DNA of 64,000 nt, taken from Aggregatibacter segnis (GTDB lineage Bacteria; Pseudomonadota; Gammaproteobacteria; Enterobacterales; Pasteurellaceae). The stretch's first letter is position 1. Every line of letters starts with the position of its first letter. The notes below the pieces were generated by a model. The model was not told where the DNA came from. It did no database searches and saw only the letters and a list, made by a program, of their open reading frames with translations. The stretch is taken from contig NZ_NRCW01000001.1 of the NCBI RefSeq assembly GCF_003130075.1, positions 236,709 to 300,708 of the forward strand, in the 5' to 3' direction. Made by a program: the position numbers and the translations under genes. Positions 20,109 to 30,624 of this stretch are shown piece after piece.

Positions 20109-21299
20109 ATGTACTCTTTACAAATCGTTCGGCGTCTGAAATTTTTTCGTGTTATTTTGCTGGCATTTGCTGGATTTGTCTTTAATACCACAGAGTTCTT
20201 GCCGGTCGCTTTATTGTCAGATATTGCCGACAGTTTTCACATTCCGGTGGAACAAGCCGGCTTGATGATCACTCTCTATGCTTGGATTGTGTCGCTCATG
20301 TCGTTGCCTTTTATGCTCATGACAGCAAAACTGGAGCGACGCAGTTTACTCATTAAATTATTGATTGTTTTTGTGGTAAGCCATGTGCTTTCTGTGTTGG
20401 CGTGGGACTTTTGGGTATTACTGCTTTCTCGCATCGGTATTGCCTTTACCCATGCGATCTTTTGGTCCATTACCGCTTCACTTGCCGTGCGCGTTGCGCC
20501 GAAAGATAAAAAAGCACAGGCTATTGGATTATTGGCGATGGGCAGTGCGTTAGCAATGGTGCTCGGTTTACCTCTTGGGCGAGTTATCGGGCAATATTTT
20601 GGCTGGCGCGAGGCGTTTGCCATTATTGCCGTGTTAGCGTTTACGATTTTAATTTTGCTTTATCGTTTCTTACCACATTTGGAAAGTCGTAATGCCGGCT
20701 CGTTGCGCAGTCTTCCGTTACTGATCAAACGCCCTTTATTACTTGGGCTTTATGCTTTAACCATATTGATTATTTCAGCACACTTCACGGCGTATAGTTA
20801 TATAGAGCCTTTTATGGTGCGTATCGGTGAAATGAGCGATGCTGCCGCTACGGCGATTCTCTTGATTTTCGGGTTGTCGGGCATTATAGCCAGTTTGCTG
20901 TTTAATCGCTTTTATCAACGTTCGCCTACCGTTTTTTTATTGACTTCTATGGGCATTTTAATGCTTTCTCTTGTTTTATTGCTGCCACTAAGCGAGAGCC
21001 AATTTTCGATGTTTTTACTGGCGTTTATTTGGGGCATTGGTATTTCGGGCATCGGTTTAAGTTTACAAGTGCGCGTGTTACAACTGGCATCCGATGCAAC
21101 GGATGTGGCAATGGCAATTTATTCAGGTTTATATAATGTCGGTATTGGTGGTGGCGCACTATTGGGCAATCAAGTGATGCAGCACCTCGGGTTGGCAAAT
21201 ATTGGTTTTTCCGGTGCGGCATTTGCCATGTTAGGTATTGGTCTTTTTGTTTATCTTCATCTCCGTTACGGTCAATCGCAAGGAAATGCGTTGGATTAA
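20109..21299 (+). CDS. sotB: Sugar efflux transporter, major facilitator superfamily
   Basis: 396 residues with twelve predicted membrane segments. N-terminal AFAGFVFNTTEFLPVALLSDIADSF and the loop LERRSLL match the SotB (YdeA) subfamily of drug:H+ antiporter-1 exporters that lower cytoplasmic arabinose or IPTG in E. coli. Haemophilus has the same gene between the asmA-like gene and der. It ends before a strong two-way terminator. The natural substrate is not known. Confidence 0.85.
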   Translation: MYSLQIVRRLKFFRVILLAFAGFVFNTTEFLPVALLSDIADSFHIPVEQAGLMITLYAWIVSLMSLPFMLMTAKLERRSLLIKLLIVFVVSHVLSVLAWDFWVLLLSRIGIAFTHAIFWSITASLAVRVAPKDKKAQAIGLLAMGSALAMVLGLPLGRVIGQYFGWREAFAIIAVLAFTILILLYRFLPHLESRNAGSLRSLPLLIKRPLLLGLYALTILIISAHFTAYSYIEPFMVRIGEMSDAAATAILLIFGLSGIIASLLFNRFYQRSPTVFLLTSMGILMLSLVLLLPLSESQFSMFLLAFIWGIGISGIGLSLQVRVLQLASDATDVAMAIYSGLYNVGIGGGALLGNQVMQHLGLANIGFSGAAFAMLGIGLFVYLHLRYGQSQGNALD

Positions 21300-21337
21300 C
21301 TCAGGCAAAAAGAGACTTGGTAGCAAGGGAGTTAAAA

Positions 21338-21378
21338 AAAGTGCGGTCGAAAAATCATGATATTTTCGACCGCACTTT
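21338..21378. terminator. Inverted USS pair, two-way terminator between sotB and der
   Basis: AAAGTGCGGTCGAAAATC-like arm pairs with TATTTTCGACCGCACTTT across a 4-base loop: two full uptake signals including their A/T tail arranged head to head. It separates convergent genes and is placed to stop both. Confidence 0.85.
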
Positions 21379-21382
21379 AGTT

Positions 21383-22924
21383 TTATTTTTTCGATTTCTT
21401 AATAAACTTCATCAAACGTTTACGTTTACGTAATTGATTCGGCGTGAGTTTATTTCGTTTGCCGGCAAACGGGTTGTTACCCTCTTGGAATTGCAGACGA
21501 ATCGGCGAACCGATAATTTTCAGGCTGCGACGGAAATGGTTGGATAAATAACGTTTGTAAGAATCCGGCAGTTTATCCACTTGGTTACCATGAATCACAA
21601 TGATTGGCGGATTGTAGCCACCCGGGTGAGCATATTTTAGTTTCACACGACGACCGCTAATCATTGGTGGCTGATGTTCGTCCACCGCAATTTGCAGAAT
21701 ACGAGTCAGCATAGATGTTGTCATTTTCTGCGTCGCGCATTCGTAGGCTTCTTTGACGGAATCAAATAAATTACCAACGCCGCTGCCGTGTAAGGCTGAA
21801 ATAAAGTGTACGCGGGCAAAATCAATAAAATCTAAACGGCGATCTAACTCGGATTTCACGCGATCTTTAACATCGGTGTCCAATCCATCCCATTTGTTCA
21901 CCACAATTACCAGAGAACGGCCGGCATTTAAAATAAAGCCGAGGAGGGACAAGTCTTGGTCGGAGATGTTCTCACGGGCGTCAATAACCAATAGCACTAC
22001 GTTGGCGTCTTGAATAGCTTGTAGCGTTTTGATCACAGAGAATTTTTCTACCGCTAAATGAACTTTACCGCGTTTACGCACACCGGCTGTGTCGATTAAC
22101 GTGTAATTTTGGCCATCACGTTCCATTGGAATGTAAATACTGTCGCGAGTAGTGCCCGGCATATCGTAAACCACCACGCGATCTTCACCTAAAATGCGGT
22201 TAGTCAAAGTGGATTTGCCTACGTTCGGGCGACCTACAATGGCGATTTTAATGTTTTGGTTATCCGGTGTTTGTTCTTGTGCTAGTTCTTCATCTAAAAG
22301 TGCGGTGTCTTCTTCGTTTGAAAAATCGAAATCTTCGTCCCATTCATCAAATTCAGCAACCTCGGAAGAAACATCCGTGGTTTCGACCGCACTTTCTTCT
22401 GTTTTTTCTGCGTCTTCTGCTATTTTTTCTGCTAATGGGGTAAGCACTTGTTCCATTAAGCTGGCGATACCACGGCCTTGAGAGGCGGCAATCTGGGCAA
22501 TTTCACCTAGGCCTAATTGATAGAACTCTGCGCAGTGGGAGTCAGCATCAATGCCGTCCACTTTGTTGGCAACTACCACGGTGGTTTTGTTCTGGCGTTG
22601 GCGCAAATAGTTTGCAATGCCGATATCTGCTGACGTTAAGCCGGCACGGGCATCCACTAAGAATAAAACGATGTCTGCTTCTTCAATGGCAAGCAACGAT
22701 TGCTCCGCCATTTTTTCTTCTACGCCTTCTTCTGTGCCGTCGATACCGCCGGTATCAATGACGATGAAATCGTGTCCGGCAAGATGCGCTTGGCCATATT
22801 TACGATCGCGGGTTAGACCTGGAAAGTCAGCGACTAATGCATCACGGGTGCGGGTGAGACGATTGAATAGGGTTGATTTGCCCACGTTTGGGCGACCAAC
22901 TAAGGCAACTACGGGAGTTGTCAT
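21383..22924 (-). CDS. der: Ribosome biogenesis GTPase Der (EngA)
   Basis: Double-GTPase needed for 50S ribosomal subunit assembly. 513 residues. Two G domains each show GRPNVGKST (near residues 9 and 232), a switch motif ([16 protein letters not shown]) and NKxD (NKVD; NKWD), followed by a C-terminal KH-like domain. The acidic linker between the domains (rich in Glu and Asp, about residues 170-220) is long, as in other gamma-proteobacteria. A USS lies inside the linker-coding region. Confidence 0.97.
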   Translation of the reverse strand: MTTPVVALVGRPNVGKSTLFNRLTRTRDALVADFPGLTRDRKYGQAHLAGHDFIVIDTGGIDGTEEGVEEKMAEQSLLAIEEADIVLFLVDARAGLTSADIGIANYLRQRQNKTTVVVANKVDGIDADSHCAEFYQLGLGEIAQIAASQGRGIASLMEQVLTPLAEKIAEDAEKTEESAVETTDVSSEVAEFDEWDEDFDFSNEEDTALLDEELAQEQTPDNQNIKIAIVGRPNVGKSTLTNRILGEDRVVVYDMPGTTRDSIYIPMERDGQNYTLIDTAGVRKRGKVHLAVEKFSVIKTLQAIQDANVVLLVIDARENISDQDLSLLGFILNAGRSLVIVVNKWDGLDTDVKDRVKSELDRRLDFIDFARVHFISALHGSGVGNLFDSVKEAYECATQKMTTSMLTRILQIAVDEHQPPMISGRRVKLKYAHPGGYNPPIIVIHGNQVDKLPDSYKRYLSNHFRRSLKIIGSPIRLQFQEGNNPFAGKRNKLTPNQLRKRKRLMKFIKKSKK

Positions 22925-23209
22925 AAAAACCTCTTATAAATGAATGTGCCACGGGAATATTGATATCGGCACTTGAAAAATGACCGGCATTATAGCGGAT
23001 TTTGGCAGTGATGAGAAATGACAAGGGTTGGACGAAACAATTTATTTCTAAAAATCACTTTAAAATTTTTGCGTTGGTATTATATTAAAATAGACGAAAA
23101 TTTGTACTGTTCATCTTCACGATTCATCAAGTTACCCTAAGCTGCTCAGAATTTAGCGAAAAATTAAACCGAATAATATGATTTAAAAATTAAAGAAATA
23201 AGGATAACT

Positions 23210-24169
23210 ATGGCAAAAAGAAATTATTACGAGATATTGGGCGTAGATGAAAACGCCGATCTCGACACAATAAAAAAAGCGTACCGCAAATTGGTGCGCA
23301 AATATCACCCGGATGTTAGCAAAGAACCTGATGCGGTGCAGAAAACTGCCGAAGTGAATGAAGCTTATGAAACACTGAAAGACACACAAAAACGGACAGA
23401 ATATGATGAAATGTTGGCTAATCCATTTGACGGTACAAGCCAAACGCGAGGCAACCCATTTGAGGGGGCTTACGGCGACACCAATGGTTTCCGTCATTAT
23501 GAATTCCATTCCGGTGATGATGAGCCATTCGGGCAAGGAGATTTTCATTTCGAAGATTTATTCTCTGCCTTTGGGCGTCGAGGACAACAATCACATACTC
23601 GCCAAACAGGGCCAATGAAAGGCGAAGATCAGCATGCTGAACTCAGTATTGATATTGCCGCCGCTTATGACGGCACTGAGCGTTCTGTGACTCTAAATGT
23701 GCCGACTATTGATGAATATGGCAGAATTACTCAACAAAACAAAACATTAAACGTAAAAATTCCGAAAGGTATTACGGAAGGACAACAAATCCGTTTGGCG
23801 CGCCAAGGTTTGCCGGGCATTAATGGAGGAGAAAACGGTGATTTATATTTGAAAATTCGCTTCCATGAACGCCCCGATCTTTATGTGAAAAATAAAAAAG
23901 ACGTTTGTCAAACTATCGATGTATTCCCATGGCTGGCGGCATTGGGTGGCAAAATTCAGGTTGTAACCCTTGGCGGACGTCTGCAACTCAACTTGCCGGC
24001 TAACAGCCAAAATGGCAAAAGCATTCGTTTGAAAGGCAAAGGTATTCCGGCTAAAGAACCGGGTGATTTATATTTGAATATTCGCATTTTGGTGCCACCG
24101 GTTGAGGATGACGCCGACCGTGCCGCATGGGAGCAAATTGCCACACATTTCGCCAGCAAACAGGCATAA
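23210..24169 (+). CDS. cbpA: Curved DNA-binding protein CbpA (DnaJ family)
   Basis: 319-residue DnaJ-like co-chaperone. J domain at residues 1-70 with the HPD motif at 33-35, a Gly/Phe-rich stretch, then two C-terminal substrate-binding domains ([21 protein letters not shown]). The zinc-finger domain of DnaJ is absent, which with the downstream cbpM gene marks it as CbpA. AAGGA precedes the ATG. In E. coli it acts with DnaK and binds curved DNA in stationary phase. Confidence 0.92.
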   Translation: MAKRNYYEILGVDENADLDTIKKAYRKLVRKYHPDVSKEPDAVQKTAEVNEAYETLKDTQKRTEYDEMLANPFDGTSQTRGNPFEGAYGDTNGFRHYEFHSGDDEPFGQGDFHFEDLFSAFGRRGQQSHTRQTGPMKGEDQHAELSIDIAAAYDGTERSVTLNVPTIDEYGRITQQNKTLNVKIPKGITEGQQIRLARQGLPGINGGENGDLYLKIRFHERPDLYVKNKKDVCQTIDVFPWLAALGGKIQVVTLGGRLQLNLPANSQNGKSIRLKGKGIPAKEPGDLYLNIRILVPPVEDDADRAAWEQIATHFASKQA

Positions 24170-24188
24170 AATAGAACAAGGAATTGAA

Positions 24189-24482
24189 ATGATGAATCAA
24201 GATATTGATATCAAATTGAGCTTTAATGAAATGTTGAAAGTCTGTTCTGATGATCGTCAGTGGTTACTGGAACTGATTGAAGAAGGCGTGATTTCAGTGG
24301 ATGGGCGACCCGAGCAGGCGATTTTCAGCGGTTTCCAAATGGCCCGCGTGCGTCGGGCTTGCCGTTTGCGGCATGATTTTGATGCCAGTGTACCTGCGCT
24401 AAGTTTGATTATGCGTCTATTGGACGAAGTAGAAGAATTACGTAAACAGAATCATCCTTTTTCCTTACTGGATGAGGTGTAA
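24189..24482 (+). CDS. cbpM: Chaperone modulatory protein CbpM
   Basis: 97 residues from the ATG at 24189, which has AAGGA upstream; a longer frame overlaps cbpA and is not needed. CbpM binds the J domain of CbpA and inhibits it. The sequence has the MerR-like helical pattern of the family: LSFNEMLKVCSDDRQWLLELIEEGVISVDG followed by VRRACRLRHDFDASVPALSLIMRLLDEVEELR. It lies 19 bases after cbpA. Confidence 0.88.
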   Translation: MMNQDIDIKLSFNEMLKVCSDDRQWLLELIEEGVISVDGRPEQAIFSGFQMARVRRACRLRHDFDASVPALSLIMRLLDEVEELRKQNHPFSLLDEV

Positions 24483-24594
24483 ATAGGCTAAAAGTGCAGT
24501 CATTTTTGATGATATCTTTATGTTGTTAATGAAATAATTTACCCGTATGTGATGTGTAGATTTTATTGTTAGAAACTTGAAAAGGAGAAATGCT

Positions 24595-24933
24595 ATGTTA
24601 AAAAACATTGAAAAAGCCACAGTACTAAAACTTAATGATCTATTGACATATCAGGACGGACAGGTCATCAGTAAAACCTTCTCGCAAAATCCGGCGGTGG
24701 GATTGACTATGTTTTGTTTACCGAAAGGCGAAGAAATCAGTGCGCATAAATCACGTGGTGATGCTTTAGTTACTATACTGGAAGGCAAGGCCCGAATTAC
24801 GATTGACACCACTGATTATGATGTCAATGCCGGCGAAAGTATTGTCCTTCCGGCGGACATTCCTCATGCGCTATATGCATTGGAAAATTTTAAAATGTTT
24901 TTGACTGTGGTATTTCCGAAAGAAGGAAGATAG
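24595..24933 (+). CDS. Small cupin-domain protein
   Basis: 112 residues from the ATG at 24595 (AGGAG seven bases upstream). A single cupin barrel: metal-binding-like motif PKGEEISAHKSRGDALVTILEGKARI and second motif NAGESIVLPADIPHALYA. Members of this group include small housekeeping cupins of unknown role. It has its own ribosome-binding site and is followed by a terminator, so it is probably monocistronic. Confidence 0.8.
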   Translation: MLKNIEKATVLKLNDLLTYQDGQVISKTFSQNPAVGLTMFCLPKGEEISAHKSRGDALVTILEGKARITIDTTDYDVNAGESIVLPADIPHALYALENFKMFLTVVFPKEGR

Positions 24934-24947
24934 TTAGAAGAGAAAGG

Positions 24948-24978
24948 AGGCGCTTGGGGAAAGCGCCTTTATTTTTAT
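24948..24978 (+). terminator. Terminator of the cupin gene
   Basis: AGGCGCTT-GGGGA-AAGCGCCT stem-loop followed by TTATTTTTA. Between here and the tRNA genes (24979-25197) no gene or clear signal was seen. Confidence 0.85.
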
Positions 24979-25197
24979 GTTTTGAATAGTTGCGCATTTG
25001 CTAGAATTAAGAAAGGTAGTTTAGTGAAAAAGTGTTCATTACTTATGCGATATAGAAACTCGTTACACATGACAAAAAGTAGTGAGGAACAATAAAAAAT
25101 AAATTTCTGGCATCATTTTATTCTTTATATGACGAAGAGAATGTACTTTTAAAGATGAGTACGAGAGGAATAATGTAACTGATGAACTTCAAAGAAG

Positions 25198-25274
25198 TGG
25201 CGGAACGGACGGGACTCGAACCCGCGACCCCCTGCGTGACAGGCAGGTATTCTAACCAGCTGAACTACCGCTCC
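25198..25274 (-). tRNA. tRNA-Asp (GTC), distal copy
   Basis: Reads GGAGCGGTAGTTCAGC at the 5' end, anticodon loop CTGTCAC (anticodon GTC), GGTTCGAGTCC T-arm and an encoded CCA; 77 bases. Identical in plan to E. coli tRNA-Asp. Acceptor pair 5-68 is C-G. The GTC anticodon is a substrate of tgt and queA, also in this window. Confidence 0.97.
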
Positions 25275-25293
25275 GAATTAGAATAGATAAAAT

Positions 25294-25370
25294 TGGCGGA
25301 ATGGACGGGACTCGAACCCGCGACCCCCTGCGTGACAGGCAGGTATTCTAACCAGCTGAACTACCACTCC
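25294..25370 (-). tRNA. tRNA-Asp (GTC), promoter-proximal copy
   Basis: Second tRNA-Asp with encoded CCA, 19 bases upstream of the other and on the same strand, so both come from one transcript. It differs in the acceptor stem: GGAGTGG pairs with CCATTCC, so pair 5-68 is U-A instead of C-G. The rest appears identical. Confidence 0.97.
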
Positions 25371-25385
25371 GCACAGGTGAGGTGC

Positions 25386-25414
25386 ATAATAATGGCGACA
25401 GAGCATTCCGTCAA
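25386..25414 (-). promoter_or_regulatory. Promoter of the tRNA-Asp pair
   Basis: Minus strand: TTGACG, 17-base spacer, TATTAT, 15 bases before the first tRNA base. The GC-containing stretch after the -10 (GCACC) is compatible with a stringently controlled stable RNA promoter. Confidence 0.7.
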
Positions 25415-25463
25415 CTTTTTTTTTCTCTTTTGGTCTTACTTGTTTAATCGGTGAACGATTTAT

Positions 25464-26225
25464 TTAGTGCAAGGTTTCTTCTTGAGATTGGCGTGTCCAC
25501 AAGCAATTATCTTTGCTTTTTTTATTGATTAATTTGAGGTATTCCAAATGCGCCTGCAACTCGTCTTCAGTGGGGGTAAGTAAGCGTAAATTATGTGAAA
25601 ACGCGACCGCACTTTGTACCTGTTGCTCGTTCACATGTTGAATAATTTCTGATTCGTTTTCATCAAAAAGACTGGTTTGCCCGCCTGTCATGGCAAGGTA
25701 AACGTCTGCTAGAATTTCCGCATCCAGTAACGCGCCGTGCAAGGTTCGTTTACTGTTATCAATGCCTAAACGGCTACATAGTGCATCCAAGTTATTTTTC
25801 TTGCCCGGATACATTTGACGCGCCATTGTGAGCGTATCGGTCACTTGGCAAATATCGTTGGTTTTTATCGGTAAGTTGAGTTTGGCAAATTCATAATCCA
25901 TGAACCCCACGTCGAAGGGCGCGTTGTGAATCAACAACTCGGCACCTTTAATATACTCAATAAATTCATTGGCAATTTGACTGAAATCCGGTTTATCCAC
26001 AAGCATTTCATCGGTGATGCCGTGTACTTTAATTGCTTCAGGGTCAACGGGGCGATTGGGTTTGATGTAAATGTGAAAATTATTGCCGGTGTAGCGACGA
26101 TTGATCATTTCCACTGCACCGATTTCAATGATGCAATGGCCTTCATAGTGGGCGCCCAGCTGGTTCATACCGGTGGTTTCCGTATCCAGTACAATCTGGC
26201 GATTCGGGTTAATTTGAATACTCAT
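25464..26225 (-). CDS. dnaQ: DNA polymerase III epsilon subunit (proofreading exonuclease)
   Basis: 3'-5' exonuclease of the replicative polymerase. 253 residues from the ATG at 26225; an extension to 26246 adds seven residues not typical of DnaQ. Exo I DTETTG (D14, E16), Exo II HNAPFDVGFMDYE and Exo III HGALLDAEILADVYL are intact. Divergent from rnhA with a 67-base shared promoter region, the same pairing as in E. coli. Confidence 0.96.
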   Translation of the reverse strand: MSIQINPNRQIVLDTETTGMNQLGAHYEGHCIIEIGAVEMINRRYTGNNFHIYIKPNRPVDPEAIKVHGITDEMLVDKPDFSQIANEFIEYIKGAELLIHNAPFDVGFMDYEFAKLNLPIKTNDICQVTDTLTMARQMYPGKKNNLDALCSRLGIDNSKRTLHGALLDAEILADVYLAMTGGQTSLFDENESEIIQHVNEQQVQSAVAFSHNLRLLTPTEDELQAHLEYLKLINKKSKDNCLWTRQSQEETLH

Positions 26226-26292
26226 AACTTGACTTTTTATCCGCAAAAATTTCGGGTATTATCGCCCCATTTAAAATAAATTAGTAGTCAAT

Positions 26293-26760
26293 ATGCGCAA
26301 ACAAATCGAAATTTTTACCGATGGATCTTGCCTTGGCAATCCCGGCCCGGGTGGCATTGGCATCCTATTACGTTATAAACAACATGAAAAACAGTTGTCC
26401 AAAGGTTTCTTGTTAACGACCAATAATCGCATGGAATTGTTGGCTGTGGTGGAAGCGTTAAATAGCTTGAAAGAACCTTGTGACATCCATTTATACAGCG
26501 ATAGTCAATACATGAAAAATGGCATTACACAATGGATTTTCAATTGGAAGAAAAATAATTGGAAGGCGAGTAGTGGCAAAGCGGTGAAAAATCAAGATTT
26601 ATGGATTGCGTTAGATCAGGCTATTGCTCGCCACAATGTGGATTGGCGCTGGGTAAAAGGGCACGCGGGACATCGTGAAAATGAAATTTGCGATCAACTG
26701 GCAAAACAAGGCGCCGAAAATCCGACATTGAATGATGAGGGCTATCAGCCGGAAACGTAA
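26293..26760 (+). CDS. rnhA: Ribonuclease HI
   Basis: Degrades the RNA strand of RNA-DNA hybrids. 155 residues, same length as E. coli RNase HI. The four catalytic acids are at D10 ([14 protein letters not shown]), E48 (NNRMELLA), D70 (YSDSQY) and D134 (ENEICDQLA), identical positions to E. coli. Divergent from dnaQ. Confidence 0.97.
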   Translation: MRKQIEIFTDGSCLGNPGPGGIGILLRYKQHEKQLSKGFLLTTNNRMELLAVVEALNSLKEPCDIHLYSDSQYMKNGITQWIFNWKKNNWKASSGKAVKNQDLWIALDQAIARHNVDWRWVKGHAGHRENEICDQLAKQGAENPTLNDEGYQPET

Positions 26761-26774
26761 ATCTTCTTAAAAAG

Positions 26775-26812
26775 AAACCGCACTTTATACGATGAAATAT
26801 AAAGTGCGGTTT
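26775..26812. terminator. Inverted USS pair between rnhA and aroA
   Basis: AAACCGCACTTTA and TAAAGTGCGGTTT form a 13-bp stem followed by TGTTTTTT on the plus strand; convergent genes rnhA and aroA end on either side. Confidence 0.85.
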
Positions 26813-26827
26813 GTTTTTTCTGTGTTT

Positions 26828-28156
26828 TTAATTATTGTCGTTGGACGTATGTGCGATAGCTAAAAACTCCTCAAAAAACGTTGGGAATGTTTTGGCTGTG
26901 CAGTCTGGATCCAAAATGGTGATGGGCGTGTCAGATAAGGCGACCAAGGCGAAACACATCGCCATACGGTGATCGTTATAGGTTTTGATTTCTGCGGTCT
27001 TAAAATCCGTTAATTTTAAGGGTTGAATACGAATAAAATCCTCGCCTTCCTCCACGTCAGCACCCACTTTGCGTAGTTCGGTTGCCATGGCGGTTAAGCG
27101 ATCCGTTTCTTTCACTCGCCAGTTATAAATGTTACGAATCACGGTTTCCCCTTCGGCAAACAACGCAGTCGTGGCAATGGTCATGGCCGCATCGGGAATA
27201 TGGTTCATGTCCATATCCACACCGTGCAACGGCGCTTGTTCTGCTTCAATGAAATCCTCGCCCCACGTAATTTTTGCCCCCATTTTTTCTAACACATCGG
27301 CAAATAAACGGTCGCCTTGAATACTGTTTTTGCCGATGCCTGTGACTTTCACTTTGCCCTTAATGGCGCCTGCTGCCAAGAAATAGGACGCAGAGGATGC
27401 GTCACCTTCCACCAAGAAAGCGCCTGGTGATTGGTAAGATTGTTTGCCTTTCACGATAAAGCGTTGATAGTTTTGGTTTTCAACTTCCACACCGAAGATT
27501 TTCATCATGTTAAGGGTGATGTCGATATAGGGTTTAGAAACTAATTCACCAATAATTTCAATTTCACTGTCGCCTTCTGCAAGGGGGGCTGCCATTAAAA
27601 GTGCGGTCAAAAATTGCGATGAAATAGAACCGTTGATTTTAATCGTGCCACCACGCAAACCGGTGTTACGAATGGCAATCGGCGGATAGCCCTCGTTTTC
27701 TAAATAACGAATGTCTGCGCCCGCTTGCAACAGAGTGTCTATTAAGTGCTGAATCGGGCGCTCTTTCATGCGCGGCTCGCCGGTTAAAATCACTTCATTT
27801 TGTACGGAAGCGCCTTCACGCGCCAAACAAAGTGCCGCTGCCAACGGACGCATGGCGGTGCCGGCATTGCCTAAAAATAACGCTAAGCCGTCATGCCATT
27901 GAAAGGCACCACCTAAGCCCTGCACTTTGCAGACGGATTTATCGTCAGACAGCGAATATTGCACACCGAGGTGTTTTAAGGCGTTGAGCATGTGGCGGAT
28001 GTCGTCGCTGTCTAATAAATTGGTGACGTTGGTCGTCCCATGTGCCAATGCGGCCAATAATAGGGCACGATTGGAGAGGCTTTTCGAGCCGGGCAGGTTG
28101 ATCGTGCCTTCTACATGATGGATCGGGTTAAGGGTAATGGAAGTGGCGTGTTGCAT
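26828..28156 (-). CDS. aroA: 3-phosphoshikimate 1-carboxyvinyltransferase (EPSP synthase)
   Basis: Sixth step of the shikimate pathway: joins PEP and shikimate 3-phosphate. 442 residues. Landmarks: [53 protein letters not shown] and [21 protein letters not shown]. Downstream of hisC with a 10-base gap, so serC-hisC-aroA probably share transcription. Cytoplasmic. Confidence 0.97.
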   Translation of the reverse strand: MQHATSITLNPIHHVEGTINLPGSKSLSNRALLLAALAHGTTNVTNLLDSDDIRHMLNALKHLGVQYSLSDDKSVCKVQGLGGAFQWHDGLALFLGNAGTAMRPLAAALCLAREGASVQNEVILTGEPRMKERPIQHLIDTLLQAGADIRYLENEGYPPIAIRNTGLRGGTIKINGSISSQFLTALLMAAPLAEGDSEIEIIGELVSKPYIDITLNMMKIFGVEVENQNYQRFIVKGKQSYQSPGAFLVEGDASSASYFLAAGAIKGKVKVTGIGKNSIQGDRLFADVLEKMGAKITWGEDFIEAEQAPLHGVDMDMNHIPDAAMTIATTALFAEGETVIRNIYNWRVKETDRLTAMATELRKVGADVEEGEDFIRIQPLKLTDFKTAEIKTYNDHRMAMCFALVALSDTPITILDPDCTAKTFPTFFEEFLAIAHTSNDNN

Positions 28157-28166
28157 AAATCGTCCG

Positions 28167-29264
28167 TTAGATGCCTAAAATTTCGCTAAGTGCGGTTAAA
28201 AAACGCTGATTTTCTTCCGGCAAGCCGATGCTGATACGCAAATGGTTCGGCAATCCGTAACCGGCAAGCGGACGTACGATCACGCCTTTGCGTAACAGTG
28301 CTTGATAAATCGGTGCGGCAGGTTGCTGTAAATCCAACATCACGAAGTTGCCCTTGGACGGCACATAACGCAAACCTTTTTCATCAAAGAAGTTTTGTAA
28401 TAATTGCAGTCCGATACTGTTATTTTCTGCCACTTTGGCGACAAATTCATCGTCTTGAATGGCAGCAGTTGCTGCGGCAAGGGCAAGACTGTTGCAGTTA
28501 AAGGGTTGGCGTACACGATTTAACAAGCCCGCAATTTCTGTTGAGGAAACGGCGTAACCGATGCGCAAACCGGCTAAGCCGTAGGCTTTGGATAGGGTGC
28601 GGCACACGATCAGGTTCGGATATTTTGCCAACAAGCCGAAAGAATCCACGCGTTCATTCGGTTCGGTAAATTCCACATAGGCTTCATCCAACGCGACAAT
28701 CACTTGCGGTGGCACTTGGGCTAAAAAGTCGGCAATTTCCACCGCACTTGAGAAACTACCCGTTGGGTTATTGGGATTAGCGATGTAGATTAATTTGGTG
28801 TTGGGCGTGATCGCTTTCAGAAAAGCAGGCAAATCGTTGCCATAATTTTTCGCCGGAATTTCTACCCGTCTGGCATTCAAGGCTTGACTAATTAATGGGT
28901 AAACAATGAAGCCATATTGGGAATAAATCACTTCGTCTTGCTCAGAAGCAAAAGTGTGCGCAATGAGTTCGATTAAATCGTTGGAGCCGTTACCAAGCGT
29001 GATTTGTTCAGGCTGTAAGCCGAATTTTTTGGCTACCGCTTGTTTGAAATAAAATCCGTTGGAATCAGGGTAAAGATGAAGATTGTCTAATTGTGCCTGA
29101 ATCGCTTTTTTAGCACTGGGCGGTAAACCGAACGGATTTTCGTTCGAAGCGAGTTTGATGATATTTTTAATGCCTAATTCGCGTTCTAATTCTTCAATGG
29201 GCTTGCCAGCTTGGTAAGGTGAAAGCGCTTTTACGCCCGTATTGGCACGATCAAGATATTGCAT
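28167..29264 (-). CDS. hisC: Histidinol-phosphate aminotransferase
   Basis: PLP-dependent class I/II aminotransferase, 365 residues from the ATG at 29264 (GGAG seven bases upstream); a longer frame to 29333 runs into a USS and is rejected. [40 protein letters not shown] and the lysine site [18 protein letters not shown] are all present. It lies away from a full his operon, beside serC and aroA; the serC-hisC-aroA grouping suggests it may also serve aromatic transamination, as paralogs in this family can. Confidence 0.88.
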   Translation of the reverse strand: MQYLDRANTGVKALSPYQAGKPIEELERELGIKNIIKLASNENPFGLPPSAKKAIQAQLDNLHLYPDSNGFYFKQAVAKKFGLQPEQITLGNGSNDLIELIAHTFASEQDEVIYSQYGFIVYPLISQALNARRVEIPAKNYGNDLPAFLKAITPNTKLIYIANPNNPTGSFSSAVEIADFLAQVPPQVIVALDEAYVEFTEPNERVDSFGLLAKYPNLIVCRTLSKAYGLAGLRIGYAVSSTEIAGLLNRVRQPFNCNSLALAAATAAIQDDEFVAKVAENNSIGLQLLQNFFDEKGLRYVPSKGNFVMLDLQQPAAPIYQALLRKGVIVRPLAGYGLPNHLRISIGLPEENQRFLTALSEILGI

Positions 29265-29294
29265 AAGATGCTCCGAGTAAGAATGAAAGGAAAG

Positions 29295-29337
29295 AAAAGT
29301 GCGGTAGATTTTTACGATAAGTTTAGACCGCACTTTT
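29295..29337 (-). terminator. Inverted USS pair between serC and hisC
   Basis: AAAAGTGCGGT pairs with ACCGCACTTTT over an intervening 21 bases. It lies just past the serC stop and upstream of the hisC start, so it may attenuate read-through. Confidence 0.6.
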
Positions 29338-29344
29338 AAGAGGG

Positions 29345-30427
29345 CTATGCGTTTTCTTTGGCAAATTTTTGCATGAATTGGATCAATGCTTGTACCCCTT
29401 CAATCGGCATGGCGTTATAAATAGACGCGCGCATACCGCCTAACACTTTGTGTCCTTTTAACGCTTGTAATCCTGCTGCGGTGGCTTCTGCAACGAATTT
29501 TGCATTCAATTCGTCATTGCCCGTGGTGAAGGTCACGTTCATTAAAGAGCGGTTGGCTTTTGCCACGTTATTTTGGTAGAAATCGCTACCGTCTAAATAA
29601 TCGTAAAGCAATTTAGCTTTGGCAAGGTTACGTTGTTCGATTTCCGGCAAACCACCGATAGACAATAAATGTTTGAACACTAAAGCACATAAATACCAAG
29701 CGAACGTTGGTGGCGTATTGATCATGGAATCGCTGTTTTTCTGCGTTTCATAATTCCAAATGGATGGCGTGGCTTTACGGGCTTTGCCAATTAAATCATC
29801 ACGCACGATAACAATGGTGATCCCTGCCGGGCCAAGGTTTTTTTGCGCGCCGGCGTAAATTAAACCGAATTTGCTGATATCTATTTTGCGGGAAAGAATG
29901 GTAGAGGATAAGTCGCCCACTAATACGGCGTTGCCGACGTTTGGCACATCAAAAATTTCCACGCCACTGATAGTTTCGTTCGGGCAGTAGTGAACATAAT
30001 CGTATTGTTCGGCAATATCGCTAAAATCAAGAGATTTGACTTTGAGTTCATCGCCCTGTTCTAAAATGTTGATTTCATCAATTTCACCGAAAGAACGGGC
30101 TTCTTTCGCTGCGGTAGCAGACCAGTGTCCACTGTTTAAATACAACGCTTTGCCGTTTTCACGCAATAAATTCATTGGAATGGCGGCAAATTGACCGCGC
30201 GCGCCGCCTTGTAAAAATAGTACTTGGTAGTTTTCAGGAATGTTATAGAGTTTGCGAAAATCCGCTTGGGATTGGGCGATTAATTCCATGAACAATTTGC
30301 CGCGGTGGCTCACTTCCATGACCGAGGTGCCTTGCCCCTGCCAGTTTAATAATTCTTGTTGTGCTTGTTCTAAAACTGCTTTGGGCATCATTGCCGGACC
30401 GGCACTGAAATTAAATACATTTGCCAT
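29345..30427 (-). CDS. serC: Phosphoserine aminotransferase
   Basis: Makes phosphoserine (serine pathway) and 4-phosphohydroxythreonine (vitamin B6). 360 residues. N-terminal FNFSAGPAMMPKAVLEQAQQELLNW, FLQGGARGQFAAIPMNLL and the PLP-lysine site IYAGAQKNLGPAGITIVIVRDDL are diagnostic. First gene of serC-hisC-aroA; divergent from tmaR. Confidence 0.97.
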   Translation of the reverse strand: MANVFNFSAGPAMMPKAVLEQAQQELLNWQGQGTSVMEVSHRGKLFMELIAQSQADFRKLYNIPENYQVLFLQGGARGQFAAIPMNLLRENGKALYLNSGHWSATAAKEARSFGEIDEINILEQGDELKVKSLDFSDIAEQYDYVHYCPNETISGVEIFDVPNVGNAVLVGDLSSTILSRKIDISKFGLIYAGAQKNLGPAGITIVIVRDDLIGKARKATPSIWNYETQKNSDSMINTPPTFAWYLCALVFKHLLSIGGLPEIEQRNLAKAKLLYDYLDGSDFYQNNVAKANRSLMNVTFTTGNDELNAKFVAEATAAGLQALKGHKVLGGMRASIYNAMPIEGVQALIQFMQKFAKENA

Positions 30428-30559
30428 GGGATTTCCTCTGATTTAGTGAAAAATTGATTTCAGTTTTATCACCTCACCGTTTTCTAATCAATGATTTTTA
30501 CGGAAATTTTTTGAATTTATCGGGAGGGGAAATAATCCCCTTTTAAAACGGGGAATTTT

Positions 30560-30588
30560 TTGACGAAATCCACAAAAAAGGCTACATT
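30560..30588 (+). promoter_or_regulatory. Promoter of tmaR
   Basis: TTGACG, 17-base spacer, TACATT, with tmaR starting 36 bases further on. Confidence 0.6.
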
Positions 30589-30624
30589 ATCGCCAATTCA
30601 TTTTTACTATAAGGGAGCAAATCA

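Noticed and set aside
25198..25370. tRNA-Asp genes as an integration site of a mobile element
   Set aside because: No integrase gene and no repeated tRNA 3' end beyond the two full copies.
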